Assembly: GCA_902560675.1 (NCBI GenBank)
Contig: CACEMP010000002.1
Span: 62,001 to 126,000 of the forward strand
Reading direction: 5' to 3'
DNA: 64,000 nucleotides
Origin: an uncultured Alphaproteobacteria bacterium
Lineage (GTDB): Bacteria; Pseudomonadota; Alphaproteobacteria; HIMB59; GCA-002718135
Below the pieces are notes generated by a model. That model ran no database searches. It was not told where the DNA came from and worked only from the letters and a program-made list of their open reading frames with translations. Each line of letters opens with the position of its first letter. Positions within the stretch are counted from its first letter, which is position 1. The position numbers and the translations under genes are program-made. Of this stretch, positions 17,398 through 26,083 are shown piece after piece.

Positions 17398-18447
17398 ATG
17401 TTAACTACAGTAATAGGCGCCTATCCAAAACCTAATTATATAAAAATTACTGATTGGTTTAATGCAGCAGGTGGAACAGATACAGAGTATCCAACAAAAT
17501 TTTATAATAATGAAGTACAGGAAATGGGAAGTAAAGCTGAAGAATTATTTCAAAAGGCAACAAAAGAAATAATAAAAGATCAAGAAGGGTGTGGAATAGA
17601 TATTTTAACTGATGGTGAAGTTAGAAGAGAAAATTACATTCATTATCATTGTAGACATCTTGAGGGCATTGATTTTGAAACACTCTCTGAAAAAGTAGCA
17701 AGAACAGGTAATTACAAATGTTGGCTTCCAACAATAACAGGAAAAGTCAAAGCTACAGAACCTTTTTTAGTTGATGAATGGAATAGTAATCAAAAACTTA
17801 CTTCAAAACCTCTAAAAATTACAATTCCGGGCCCAATGACCATAACAGATACTATCGCCAACACTTACTATAAATCTGATGAAAAGATGGGAGAAGATTT
17901 AGCAGATGCAATAAATGTTGAGATTAAAAGATTAGTTAATGTCGGATGTAAGTATATACAAGTGGACGAACCGTTGTTTGCAAGAAAACCAGAAAATGCA
18001 TTAAATTTTGGTATTAAAAATTTAGAGAGATGTTTTAAGGATATAAATGATGATAGTGTAGAAAAAATAACACATATTTGCTGCGGATATCCTGATAAAT
18101 TAGATGCAATTGATTATCCAAAGGCTCCTTTAGATTCTTATAGAAAAATTAGTGAAAGTTTAGATAGCTCTATTATAGACACAGTTTCAATTGAAGATGC
18201 GCACAGATATAATGATCTAAAGTTTTTAAAAAATTTTAAAAATACAAAAATTATTTTTGGATTAATAAAAATTGCAAGTTCAGAGATAGAAACTGAAGAA
18301 GAAATCATTACAAGAATAAAAGATGTATTACACTTTATTGATAAGCAGCAACTTATAGTAGCGCCCGATTGTGGGTTAGGACATTTATCAAGAGATTTAG
18401 CAAAAACTAAATTAAAGATTATGGTAAATGCTGCTAAAAGTTTCTAA
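17398..18447 (+). CDS. Core MetE-like (cobalamin-independent methionine synthase C-domain) protein
   Basis: The 349-residue protein equals the C-terminal catalytic domain of MetE without the N-terminal half. The zinc ligands are visible: HICCG (His and Cys), a Glu in DTVSIEDAH, and Cys in APDCGLGHL. The N-terminus TTVIGAYPKP matches family members that transfer methyl or related groups to thiols. Some short MetE homologues act as methionine synthases with a separate methyl donor protein, others on unrelated thiols. It is a single gene divergent from the PHP gene and ends in a four-base stop overlap with alanine dehydrogenase. A second, different MetE-like protein lies at 32212-33339. Confidence 0.75.
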   Translation: MLTTVIGAYPKPNYIKITDWFNAAGGTDTEYPTKFYNNEVQEMGSKAEELFQKATKEIIKDQEGCGIDILTDGEVRRENYIHYHCRHLEGIDFETLSEKVARTGNYKCWLPTITGKVKATEPFLVDEWNSNQKLTSKPLKITIPGPMTITDTIANTYYKSDEKMGEDLADAINVEIKRLVNVGCKYIQVDEPLFARKPENALNFGIKNLERCFKDINDDSVEKITHICCGYPDKLDAIDYPKAPLDSYRKISESLDSSIIDTVSIEDAHRYNDLKFLKNFKNTKIIFGLIKIASSEIETEEEIITRIKDVLHFIDKQQLIVAPDCGLGHLSRDLAKTKLKIMVNAAKSF

Positions 18448-19559
18448 TGAACTAAAGTTTCTGGATCTATATATTCATAGCTTAAATCATCGGCAATAGC
18501 TTTGTAAGTCACTGAGCCTTTATAAATATTTAGACCATCCATAAAGTTTTTATCATTTTTAAGTGCTTTATTAAAACCATTAGCAGCTAAGTTTTGAATA
18601 AAAGGTAATGTAACAGTATTTAAAGCAAGAGTTGAAGTTCTTGGAACACCGCCAGGCATATTAGCAACACAATAATGAACAATGTCATCAACGATATATG
18701 TTGGATTTGCATGAGTTGTTGGTTTACTTGTTTCCACACATCCCCCTTGATCGATTGCAACATCTACAATTACAGATCCGCTCTTCATTTCTTTAATCAT
18801 TTCTTTAGTTATAATTTTTGGTGCATTAGAACCAGGAACTAAAACTCCTCCAACAAGCAAATCACATTCAGAAATATAATCTTGAATATTGATTTTATCA
18901 CTGTGCAAAGGTTCAATTTTATCTCCAAATTTCTCCTTTAATTCTTCTAATCGTTGTTCAGACTTGTCAGTGATGAATACTTTTGCTTGCATTCCTGTTG
19001 CAATGATTGCAGCATTTTCGCCAACAACACCACCTCCTAAAATTAGAACTGTTCCAGGTAATACACCTGGAGCACCCCCTAATAATAAGCCACTTCCTCC
19101 TTTATGCTTTTCAAGAGAATAGGCTCCAGCTTGAATTGACATTCTACCAGCAACTGCACTCATGGGAGCTAACAACGGCAGTTTATTATTTTGATCAGTT
19201 ACTGTTTCATAAGCGATACAAATTGATTTTGAATCTATCAGAGCTTTTGTTAATTGGGGAGCAGCCGAAAGATGTAAATAAGTAAATAGAATTTGGTTTT
19301 CTTTTAACATTTCCACTTCATTCATTTGAGGCTCTTTAACCTTTATAATCATTTCAGACTCGTTAAATATGTCATCTGCTGAATTAACAATTTTTGCCCC
19401 AGAATTTTCATAATCACTATTTGAAAAACCTGCGCCTATTCCTGCATTATTTTGAATTAAAACAATATGATCATCTTTAGTTAATTCTTGTACACTTCTT
19501 GGTGTAAGACCAACTCTAGATTCTTGGGCTTTAGTCTCCGAGGGTACTCCAACTTTCAT
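18444..19559 (-). CDS. ald: Alanine dehydrogenase
   Basis: The 371-residue protein is full length for Ald, which reversibly converts L-alanine, NAD+ and water to pyruvate, ammonium and NADH. Evidence includes the N-terminal KVGVPSETKAQESRVGLTP with the substrate-binding Arg and Lys region, the catalytic-His region (TYLHLSAAPQLTKALID), and the Rossmann motif around VLILGGGVVGENAA. It starts one base from the end of the aminotransferase gene (19559), so the two are coupled. Such a pair regenerates pyruvate from the alanine made by the transaminase, a known arrangement in taurine catabolism (tpa-ald). Confidence 0.95.
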   Translation of the reverse strand: MKVGVPSETKAQESRVGLTPRSVQELTKDDHIVLIQNNAGIGAGFSNSDYENSGAKIVNSADDIFNESEMIIKVKEPQMNEVEMLKENQILFTYLHLSAAPQLTKALIDSKSICIAYETVTDQNNKLPLLAPMSAVAGRMSIQAGAYSLEKHKGGSGLLLGGAPGVLPGTVLILGGGVVGENAAIIATGMQAKVFITDKSEQRLEELKEKFGDKIEPLHSDKINIQDYISECDLLVGGVLVPGSNAPKIITKEMIKEMKSGSVIVDVAIDQGGCVETSKPTTHANPTYIVDDIVHYCVANMPGGVPRTSTLALNTVTLPFIQNLAANGFNKALKNDKNFMDGLNIYKGSVTYKAIADDLSYEYIDPETLVH

Positions 19560-20899
19560 TATCTATTATGCATATAATCTGAAATACCAGTTCTTAGTTT
19601 TTCAATAATCTCATCGATATGTTTTTTTTCACATATAAAAGGTGGTGCAACAATTAAACAATCTCCTGTTGCTTTGAGACTTAAGCCAGCTTCAAATAAT
19701 TTTTTAAAACATGCATAACCAGCTTTACCTAAGCGCTCATCCATCTTAATATCAATTCCACCCATCATTCCATAACCTCTTATATCAGTAATTATATCAA
19801 GGTCTTTTAATGAAAATAATCCATCTAAAAAGTAAGGGGACATATCTTTTGCTCTTTCAAAAAGATTTTCTTTTTCAATAATATCCTGCATAGCAAGACC
19901 TGCAGCCATTGAAACAGGAATAGCAGAATAAGTGTATCCATGAAAAAATTCTATTGCCCCTGTTGGAGAAGCATCAACAATCGTATCATATATGTGATCT
20001 CTTGATGCAACGGCTCCCAATGGTACTACACCGTTAGTTATTGCTTTTGCCATTGTCATAATATCAGGACAAACATCAAAAGCTTGAGCTCCAAATGGTG
20101 CTCCCATTCTACCCCAGCCAGTAATAACTTCATCAAAAATTAAAAGTATTCCATGTTTATCACATATTTCTCTTAGGCGTTTTAAGTATCCTTTTGGTGG
20201 AACTAAAGTTCCAGTTGAACCAGCTACAGGTTCAACAATACAGGCAGCAATATTTTCTGCTCCTATGTTACCTGCTATTCTTTCTAAATCGTCAGCGAGA
20301 TCAGCTCCTGTTTCTGGCTCACCTTTTACAAAAAGATTATCAGGCAAATGAGTATGTCTTAAGTGATGAACATTAGGCATCAAAATATTTGAAAAAGTTT
20401 TTCTGTTAGCAATCATTCCTCCAACAGAGATTCCACCAATGTTCATGCCATGATATCCACGCTCTCTTCCAACAATATGTGATCGATGTCCTTCACCTTT
20501 TGCTTTAAAATATGCGATTGCTGTTTTTATCGCAGTTTCAACAGCAGATGAGCCACATATTGTGAAAAATATTTTATTTAAATCTTCTGGTGTATGTTTA
20601 GAAACTTTTCTAGCTAAGTCGAATGAGCCACCGAATCCTTGTTGAAAAGGTTGAACGTAATCTAGTTGCTCTAATTGATTTGAAACTGCTTCTCGTATCT
20701 CTGGTCGCGAATGACCAGCTGGACTACAAAATAAACCAGAGCTAGCATCAATTAGTTTATTTCCATAATGATCAGTATAGTAAACGCCTTCAGCTTTTAC
20801 CATTAATCTAGGACTATTTTTATAATCCCTATTAGAAGTAAATGGCATCCAATGTTCTTCAAGCGAATTTGGTATTTCTGTTCTTTTTTCTAAATCCAT
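19559..20899 (-). CDS. Omega-amino-acid:pyruvate aminotransferase (taurine/hypotaurine/beta-alanine)
   Basis: This 446-residue class III PLP aminotransferase resembles the beta-alanine:pyruvate group (LEEHWMPFTSNRDYKNSPRLM at the N-terminus). PLP contacts are seen in CGSSAVETA, RERGYHGMN and the LIFDEVITGWGRMG aspartate, with the Schiff-base lysine in IMTMAKAITNG. Coupling to alanine dehydrogenase and the divergent phosphate acetyltransferase, plus Xsc elsewhere in the window, makes taurine or hypotaurine a likely amino donor, giving sulfoacetaldehyde. Sequence alone cannot exclude beta-alanine or another omega-amine. A promoter region with a perfect inverted repeat (20951-20976) separates it from pta. 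Confidence 0.85.
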   Translation of the reverse strand: MDLEKRTEIPNSLEEHWMPFTSNRDYKNSPRLMVKAEGVYYTDHYGNKLIDASSGLFCSPAGHSRPEIREAVSNQLEQLDYVQPFQQGFGGSFDLARKVSKHTPEDLNKIFFTICGSSAVETAIKTAIAYFKAKGEGHRSHIVGRERGYHGMNIGGISVGGMIANRKTFSNILMPNVHHLRHTHLPDNLFVKGEPETGADLADDLERIAGNIGAENIAACIVEPVAGSTGTLVPPKGYLKRLREICDKHGILLIFDEVITGWGRMGAPFGAQAFDVCPDIMTMAKAITNGVVPLGAVASRDHIYDTIVDASPTGAIEFFHGYTYSAIPVSMAAGLAMQDIIEKENLFERAKDMSPYFLDGLFSLKDLDIITDIRGYGMMGGIDIKMDERLGKAGYACFKKLFEAGLSLKATGDCLIVAPPFICEKKHIDEIIEKLRTGISDYMHNR

Positions 20900-20950
20900 A
20901 TTTTTCCTTTGAAATTTATTGAGTATATGAAAATCAAGCTAATTCAAAGA

Positions 20951-20976
20951 ATATTTCTTTCTTATTAAAGAAATAT
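20951..20976. promoter_or_regulatory. Perfect inverted repeat in the aminotransferase/pta divergent promoter
   Basis: A ten-base perfect inverted repeat (ATATTTCTTT and AAAGAAATAT) with a six-base spacer is centred in the 118-base divergent region. A dimeric regulator bound here could control both the aminotransferase-ald unit and pta. No regulator gene is adjacent. It could also form a hairpin, but there is no T-run typical of a terminator. Confidence 0.5.
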
Positions 20977-21017
20977 CATAGGAAAAAATGTAGCAGTGGT
21001 ATAGAGAAGGGGAAATA

Positions 21018-21917
21018 ATGACTGAAATACCAAAAGATCTTGAATTAAAAGCTTTAGAAACTACAAATGTTCCAGTAGCAGTAGTCTGTCCAAATCAAGA
21101 AAGTATATTATCAGCTATAAAAAAAGGTCATGAAATTAATTTAATTAATCCTACTTTAATTGGAAACAAAAACTTAATTGAACAAACGGCTTATTCAATT
21201 AATTTAGATATTCAAAATTATACTATTATTGATTCTAAGGATGAACAAGATGCTGCAGCAATAAGTTGTCAACTTGCGAATGAAAATAAGGTTAAAGTAA
21301 TAATTAAAGGAAATCTACATACTGATATATTGATGCGTTTTTATTTAAAAAAAGAATTTAATTTATTAAAAGGCAAGAGGCTAAGTCATATTTGGTATAT
21401 GACAAGTGATAAACTGAACAAACCTTTATTCATAACTGATGGTGCTTTAAATGTTTTGCCTAGAGTTGAAATTAAATTACAAATATTGAAAAATTCTGTC
21501 GAGTTTTATAAAAAATTAAATAATTCTAAACCTAAAATTGCTATTTTATCTGGTACTGAAGACCCAATAGAAAGTATGCCAAGTTCAATAGAAGCTAAAC
21601 AGGTTATGGAATTGGCAAAAAAAGAAAATATTGATGCATTTGTCCATGGTCCACTAGGATTTGATAATGCAGTATCAAATGAAGCAGCAAAAATAAAAAA
21701 TATAAAAAATGAAGTTGCAGGTGATGCGGACATACTTCTTGTTCCAAATTTAGAAACTGGAAATTCTTTATCTAAAATGATGGTATATTTTATGAGTGCC
21801 TGTGCAGCTGGTATTGTTATAGGTGGTAAAACCCCAGTAGTTATACCGAGTAGAGCGGACAATAATATTTCAAAATTAGCTTCAATAATGGCTGCAGTTA
21901 TTGCTTCAAAAAACTGA
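21018..21917 (+). CDS. pta: Phosphate acetyl/butyryltransferase family protein
   Basis: The 299-residue protein is the PTA_PTB catalytic domain: VAVVCPNQESILSAI, INPTLIGN, VIIKGNLHTDILMR, FITDGALNVLP, FVHGPLGFDNAVS, and the C-terminal ADILLVPNLETGNSLSKMMVYFM ... GGKTPVVIPSRAD. The family interconverts acyl-CoA and acyl phosphate. Because Xsc makes acetyl phosphate, the likely role is to turn it into acetyl-CoA; phosphate butyryltransferase is the alternative. A good ribosome binding site (AAGGGGAAATA-ATG) precedes the start, stronger than for most genes here. The EamA-type exporter gene follows after 24 bases in the same direction. Confidence 0.82.
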   Translation: MTEIPKDLELKALETTNVPVAVVCPNQESILSAIKKGHEINLINPTLIGNKNLIEQTAYSINLDIQNYTIIDSKDEQDAAAISCQLANENKVKVIIKGNLHTDILMRFYLKKEFNLLKGKRLSHIWYMTSDKLNKPLFITDGALNVLPRVEIKLQILKNSVEFYKKLNNSKPKIAILSGTEDPIESMPSSIEAKQVMELAKKENIDAFVHGPLGFDNAVSNEAAKIKNIKNEVAGDADILLVPNLETGNSLSKMMVYFMSACAAGIVIGGKTPVVIPSRADNNISKLASIMAAVIASKN

Positions 21918-21941
21918 TATTATAAAATTAAAATTTTTTAA

Positions 21942-22799
21942 ATGAAATTAAAACATTATGTACTAATATTAGTAATAACTATTTTATTTGGAAGTGCCTA
22001 CCCGGTTCAAAAAGTTATTTTTAATGAAAATGTTCCACCATTATTAATGGGTAGTTTAAGAATGTTAGTAGTTTTTTTATGCTTAGTACCTTTTTGGAAA
22101 TTTAAAATACCAGATAAAAAATATTGGTTACCACTTTTTTGTTTTTCTATATCTATGGGTTTTTTAGCTAATGTTTTCATGACATTATCTCTAAATACTG
22201 CAAAAATTGTTTCACCAATAATTATTGGATCGCAACTCGCAATACCTTTTGCAATATTATTAAGTTCAATTTTTTTAAGAGAAAAAGTCAGCCTTAAAAA
22301 ATGGATGCTTATATTTGTATCATTCATAGGTGTCGTATTACTGGGTTTTGATCCATTAATTAGAGATGAAATGTTTGCATTAATACTTATTAGTTTTATG
22401 GCCTTATTTTATGCCGCTGCACAAGTATTTTCTAGATACCTAAAAAATTTAGAAGTGACCTTAACAAATGCTGTGATGGGATTTATTGGATTTATATTTT
22501 TAATTATTTCATCATCAATCTTTGAGGGTGAAATTATGAAAGAAATTCAAAAAATTAGTCTTCAGTCATGGTTATTAATTTTACACTCAGGTATATTTGT
22601 ATCTATAGGTGCACACATGTCTATGTTTTATTTATATAAACTTTATCCAGTAAATAAGGTTTTTCCTTTTTACGCATTGTTTCCTGTATTTGGCGTAATT
22701 CTTGCCTTCATTATTTTTTATGAAATACCAACATTTATTACAATATTAGGTGGAATAATAGTTATTGTATCAACTTTTTTAATCAATAGAGAAGATTAA
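21942..22799 (+). CDS. EamA/DMT-family transporter
   Basis: A 285-residue membrane protein with about ten hydrophobic segments in two EamA repeats (PPLLMGSLRMLVVFLCLVPFW and LAIPFAILLSSIFLREKVSLKKWM in the first; FPFYALFPVFGVILAFIIFYEIP in the second). It follows pta by 24 bases, so co-transcription is likely. An exporter next to pta in a sulfonate-related unit could move an intermediate or an amine, but no substrate can be named. It differs clearly in sequence from the EamA protein at 9105-10004. Its stop overlaps that of the convergent protease-like gene by four bases (TTAA). Confidence 0.82.
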   Translation: MKLKHYVLILVITILFGSAYPVQKVIFNENVPPLLMGSLRMLVVFLCLVPFWKFKIPDKKYWLPLFCFSISMGFLANVFMTLSLNTAKIVSPIIIGSQLAIPFAILLSSIFLREKVSLKKWMLIFVSFIGVVLLGFDPLIRDEMFALILISFMALFYAAAQVFSRYLKNLEVTLTNAVMGFIGFIFLIISSSIFEGEIMKEIQKISLQSWLLILHSGIFVSIGAHMSMFYLYKLYPVNKVFPFYALFPVFGVILAFIIFYEIPTFITILGGIIVIVSTFLINRED

Positions 22800-23728
22800 T
22801 AAGTTATTAGGTATTTGCTATCTTTTAAATCCAGGCAATTAGCTATTGAATGATTGTAATAATCATCGTTATTAAAATCTAAATATTTACCTCCAGAAAA
22901 CTTAAATAGAATATCATCTGCAGAATCATTTACATGAAACTGATCTTCTGAAACATTATTTGTTGAACATTTATTAGGAAAACCTAATAAATGTAATAAT
23001 TCATGAATAATGAGCTGTTCTTCACTTCCAAGCTCATCTCTATCTTTTTCAATTATGACTGAACAAGTATCTTTATTTTTAAAATCTGAATTAGTATAAA
23101 TAACTGCAACTTGTCCATCATATCTTGCTCGACCACATGTTGTATGAAAAAAACTTTTTCTTTTTTCCCATCCCTCAAAAAATACTATAAATTTTTTATC
23201 ATCAAAATTGTTAAAAATATTTTTATTTGCATAAATAATTTTCTCTACCCTTGAAGCATTATCATCAGATTTATTTTGAATAGAATTAAAAGTATTAAAC
23301 CAATTTAATGATTTATTAACTCTTATAAATGTAATATCAAGAAAATCATCTTTATAGTCGAATTTTATTTTTTGTTTATCACTATTCTTAAAGAACCATT
23401 CATTAATATTAAAAATGGTTTTTTCTATCTTATTATTAATATCGAAGTTTCTACTTAATTGATCACATGGCACAAGATATATTAAGTGAACAAGTTTTTT
23501 ATCATTATCTTTGTTATCTATAAAGTATCTATTTAACTGCTTATCTATATTTAAATTTATTATTGTTTTTTTTAAATCTTGCGAATTATCTTTACAATAT
23601 TCGGGAGTAATTTTTTTTTCTGGTTTAAAAAAATATTTCCATTCATCATCATAAAATTGAAAATAAAGCACAAAGTAAATTAAAATAAAGAAGAATATCG
23701 ATACAGGTATAATAAAGTATCGATTCAT
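22796..23728 (-). CDS. Putative membrane-anchored zinc metalloprotease
   Basis: The 310-residue protein has one N-terminal hydrophobic segment (about residues 5-26) that could be a signal anchor. Near residues 240-250 it carries HELLHLLGF, the HExxHxxG zinc-binding motif of metzincin-type peptidases (two His and a Glu in the short form, third ligand uncertain). Several cysteines follow (PNKC, IANC). The body has no family I recognise and is Lys/Asp/Asn-rich. I infer a protein facing the periplasm that cleaves an unknown target, or a protease-like protein. It ends 10 bases downstream of the SDR gene on the same strand, so it may be the last gene of the sugar-importer unit. Confidence 0.6.
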   Translation of the reverse strand: MNRYFIIPVSIFFFILIYFVLYFQFYDDEWKYFFKPEKKITPEYCKDNSQDLKKTIINLNIDKQLNRYFIDNKDNDKKLVHLIYLVPCDQLSRNFDINNKIEKTIFNINEWFFKNSDKQKIKFDYKDDFLDITFIRVNKSLNWFNTFNSIQNKSDDNASRVEKIIYANKNIFNNFDDKKFIVFFEGWEKRKSFFHTTCGRARYDGQVAVIYTNSDFKNKDTCSVIIEKDRDELGSEEQLIIHELLHLLGFPNKCSTNNVSEDQFHVNDSADDILFKFSGGKYLDFNNDDYYNHSIANCLDLKDSKYLITY

Positions 23729-23738
23729 TATTTATTAT

Positions 23739-24506
23739 CTATTTAGCAGTCCATCCACCATCAATAACAAGTGAAGATCCTGTCATCATTGATGAAGAAT
23801 CCGAAGCAAGATATACAACTGCTGTAGCAATATCACTTTCAGTTGCTACCTTTCCAAGAGGTATGTTTTTAATTACTGATTTTTTAAAATTCTTATCTTT
23901 GAAAAATTTTTTTACCATTGGTGTTTCCACAAAGGTTGGGCAAACTGAATTTACTCGAATATTGTACTTAGCTAAATCAATAGCCATACCCTTTGTTAAT
24001 CCCTCAATCCCAAATTTTGTCATGTTGTAAACACTTCTTAACGGGGCTCCAACCTTTCCTAGTTGTGAGGAGATATTAATTATTGATGCGCCAACTTTTT
24101 TTCTATTTTTTGATTTAAGCATTACTTTTGTTGCAAGTTGTGCAATATCAAATGATGCTTTTATATTTAAGTCTACAACTTCACTCATATCTTTTCTTTT
24201 TATTTTTGTAAAAAACTCTGGTCTGTTTGTTCCAGCATTATTTACTAAAATATCTAATTTAGTAATATTTGAGAAAATTAGTTTTATTTCTTTTAAATTT
24301 GTTACATCACATACATAATAATTACATTTTTTATTAAATTTTTTTATTATTTTTTGCACTTCTAAAAGATCTTTTTCAGTTCTACTAATTATAATTAAAT
24401 TTGCACCTACTTCTGCTAACGCTATTGCACATGCCCTACCAATACCCTTGCCAGCACCTGTAACAAGAGCTGTTTTATTTTTTAAATTAATTTTCTTAAA
24501 ATACAT
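23739..24506 (-). CDS. SDR-family NAD(P)-dependent oxidoreductase
   Basis: The 255-residue classical short-chain dehydrogenase has the cofactor motif TGAGKGIG (about residues 17-24), NNAG (about 88-91), the catalytic Ser in IINISSQLG, and Tyr/Lys in YNMTKFGIEG. The C-terminus (SSMMTGSSLVIDGGW) is typical. It lies in the same strand and order as the HAD-like gene and the sugar importer (12-base gap), so it probably oxidises the imported sugar, sugar alcohol or sugar acid. The exact substrate cannot be read. Confidence 0.88.
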   Translation of the reverse strand: MYFKKINLKNKTALVTGAGKGIGRACAIALAEVGANLIIISRTEKDLLEVQKIIKKFNKKCNYYVCDVTNLKEIKLIFSNITKLDILVNNAGTNRPEFFTKIKRKDMSEVVDLNIKASFDIAQLATKVMLKSKNRKKVGASIINISSQLGKVGAPLRSVYNMTKFGIEGLTKGMAIDLAKYNIRVNSVCPTFVETPMVKKFFKDKNFKKSVIKNIPLGKVATESDIATAVVYLASDSSSMMTGSSLVIDGGWTAK

Positions 24507-24518
24507 TCTGGATAATCT

Positions 24519-25178
24519 TTATAATGAAAATATAGTTTCATCTAATATACTCATTTTCTTTAAGCACATATTGAAATTGTCATCTAAGTGGTAGTTCCCT
24601 GGAAAACCAATGCATTTAATTCCTGCATTTACTGCTGATTTACTACTCTCTTCTGTATCCTCTATTGCCAAACACTCTCCAGGGAGTAAATTTAAACTTT
24701 TAATAGCAACATTATAAATATCAGGATTTGGTTTTTCATTTCTTACCATGGATTTGTTACCAATAAAGTCAAAATTATTTTTTGAAATTTGACCAATTAG
24801 ACTTTCAAAAACTGCATCAACATTATTTATAGTCGTGGAAGTAGCAAAACCTAATTTTATATTATTTTTTTTTGTAAATTTAATTATTTTATCTACACTC
24901 TTTCTTAATTCTTGTTTATTTTGAGAAATAAAAGAACTAAATATTTCAGTTTTTCTATTTCTTATTTTTTCAGCATTTATATTAACATTATTTTTTTCAG
25001 CAAAATCTTCTACCCTTTTTGTACCACCAGATTTTTTTAACAAAATTTTATAATCTTGCTCATCCCAATACCAATCAAGACCAGCTTCTTTAAAAGCTTG
25101 ATTAAATGAATTACGTTGAATATTAGAAGACTCAATAAGTGTTCCGATAGATCCAAATAGAAGTGCTTTATATTTCAT
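24519..25178 (-). CDS. HAD-superfamily protein with degenerate catalytic motif I
   Basis: The 219-residue protein has the fold and later motifs of a HAD-IA hydrolase: motif II GFATST, motif III lysine in NEKPNPDIY, and motif IV AIEDTEES. Motif I, normally DxDGT, reads LFGSIGTL, so both catalytic aspartates are replaced (by Gly and Ile). A phosphatase or mutase reaction through an aspartyl-phosphate seems impossible in the usual way. The protein may bind a phosphorylated sugar without turnover or have another role. I recall the GSIGTL variant in other alphaproteobacteria, which would argue against a sequencing error. It lies between the importer genes and the SDR gene. Confidence 0.78.
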   Translation of the reverse strand: MKYKALLFGSIGTLIESSNIQRNSFNQAFKEAGLDWYWDEQDYKILLKKSGGTKRVEDFAEKNNVNINAEKIRNRKTEIFSSFISQNKQELRKSVDKIIKFTKKNNIKLGFATSTTINNVDAVFESLIGQISKNNFDFIGNKSMVRNEKPNPDIYNVAIKSLNLLPGECLAIEDTEESSKSAVNAGIKCIGFPGNYHLDDNFNMCLKKMSILDETIFSL

Positions 25179-25200
25179 AGTATCAGAAATTTATGTTCTA

Positions 25201-26082
25201 CTAACCCTTTACTGCTCCAGCAGTTAAACCACTAATTAATTGTCTTTGAAAGAACATGATTATCATAAACAGTGGTGCAGTTGCTGATACAACACTTGAG
25301 ACTGCCCACATATAATTTCCACTGTGTTCAATTGTACCTAAATAAGCATTAATTTTAGGGACCATTGTATAATTTTGTTGATTTAAGAGAAGTGAAGTAA
25401 CCGTAAAATCATTATAGGCTAACATCATACTAAATAAACCTGCTGTAACAACACCAGGCCACATAACAGGCATTATAACAAATCGAAATGCTTGGAAATA
25501 TGAGCAACCATCAATTAGTGCACTTTCATCTAACTCTTTAGGTACTGTCTTAAAGAAAGAATAAAGTAACCATAATGTAAAAGGTTGATTGATTGCAACT
25601 AAAACAATTATGGTAGTTGGAAGTATACCCCAAACATTCAATTGGAAGAAAGGAAAGAGATAACCAGAAACTAATGTAATGTGTGGCATTGCTCTAAAAA
25701 TCAGAGCAGCTATCAAAATCCAAAAAGTATATTTATATGTTGATCTTGACAATGCATAAGCACCTAATGTTCCTAAAAACAAAGAGATTGTGACAACAGA
25801 AACAGTAATAATAATTGTGTTCATTGTTGCTTTCCAAAATTCACCTTCAGTCCAAGACTCTACATATGCCTTAACTGTAGAAGTATCTCCTGTTTCAATA
25901 AGTGTGTTAACTCCCGTTACTGCAAACATCCAATCAGCTCTTGAGAAAAAATCAGCTTTTACTTTAAATGATCCCCAAAAGGTCCATATAAAAGGAAATA
26001 CGGAAACAATTAACCAAGCAATTATAAAGAAACTATTTATTAAAATTAGTTGTTTTGAATATCTATTAATTTTTGATTCCAT
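25201..26082 (-). CDS. Carbohydrate ABC transporter permease (MalG-like)
   Basis: The 293-residue inner-membrane protein has about six spans and the MalG-type EAA loop ESALIDGCSYFQAFRFVIMPVMWPG that docks onto the ATPase. The N-terminal half includes LILINSFFIIAWLIVSVFPFIWTFWGSFK, typical of CUT1 permeases. It starts one base after the stop of the MalF-like gene. No ATPase gene occurs in the operon, so it must share an MalK-type ATPase encoded elsewhere. Confidence 0.9.
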   Translation of the reverse strand: MESKINRYSKQLILINSFFIIAWLIVSVFPFIWTFWGSFKVKADFFSRADWMFAVTGVNTLIETGDTSTVKAYVESWTEGEFWKATMNTIIITVSVVTISLFLGTLGAYALSRSTYKYTFWILIAALIFRAMPHITLVSGYLFPFFQLNVWGILPTTIIVLVAINQPFTLWLLYSFFKTVPKELDESALIDGCSYFQAFRFVIMPVMWPGVVTAGLFSMMLAYNDFTVTSLLLNQQNYTMVPKINAYLGTIEHSGNYMWAVSSVVSATAPLFMIIMFFQRQLISGLTAGAVKG

Positions 26083-26083
26083 A

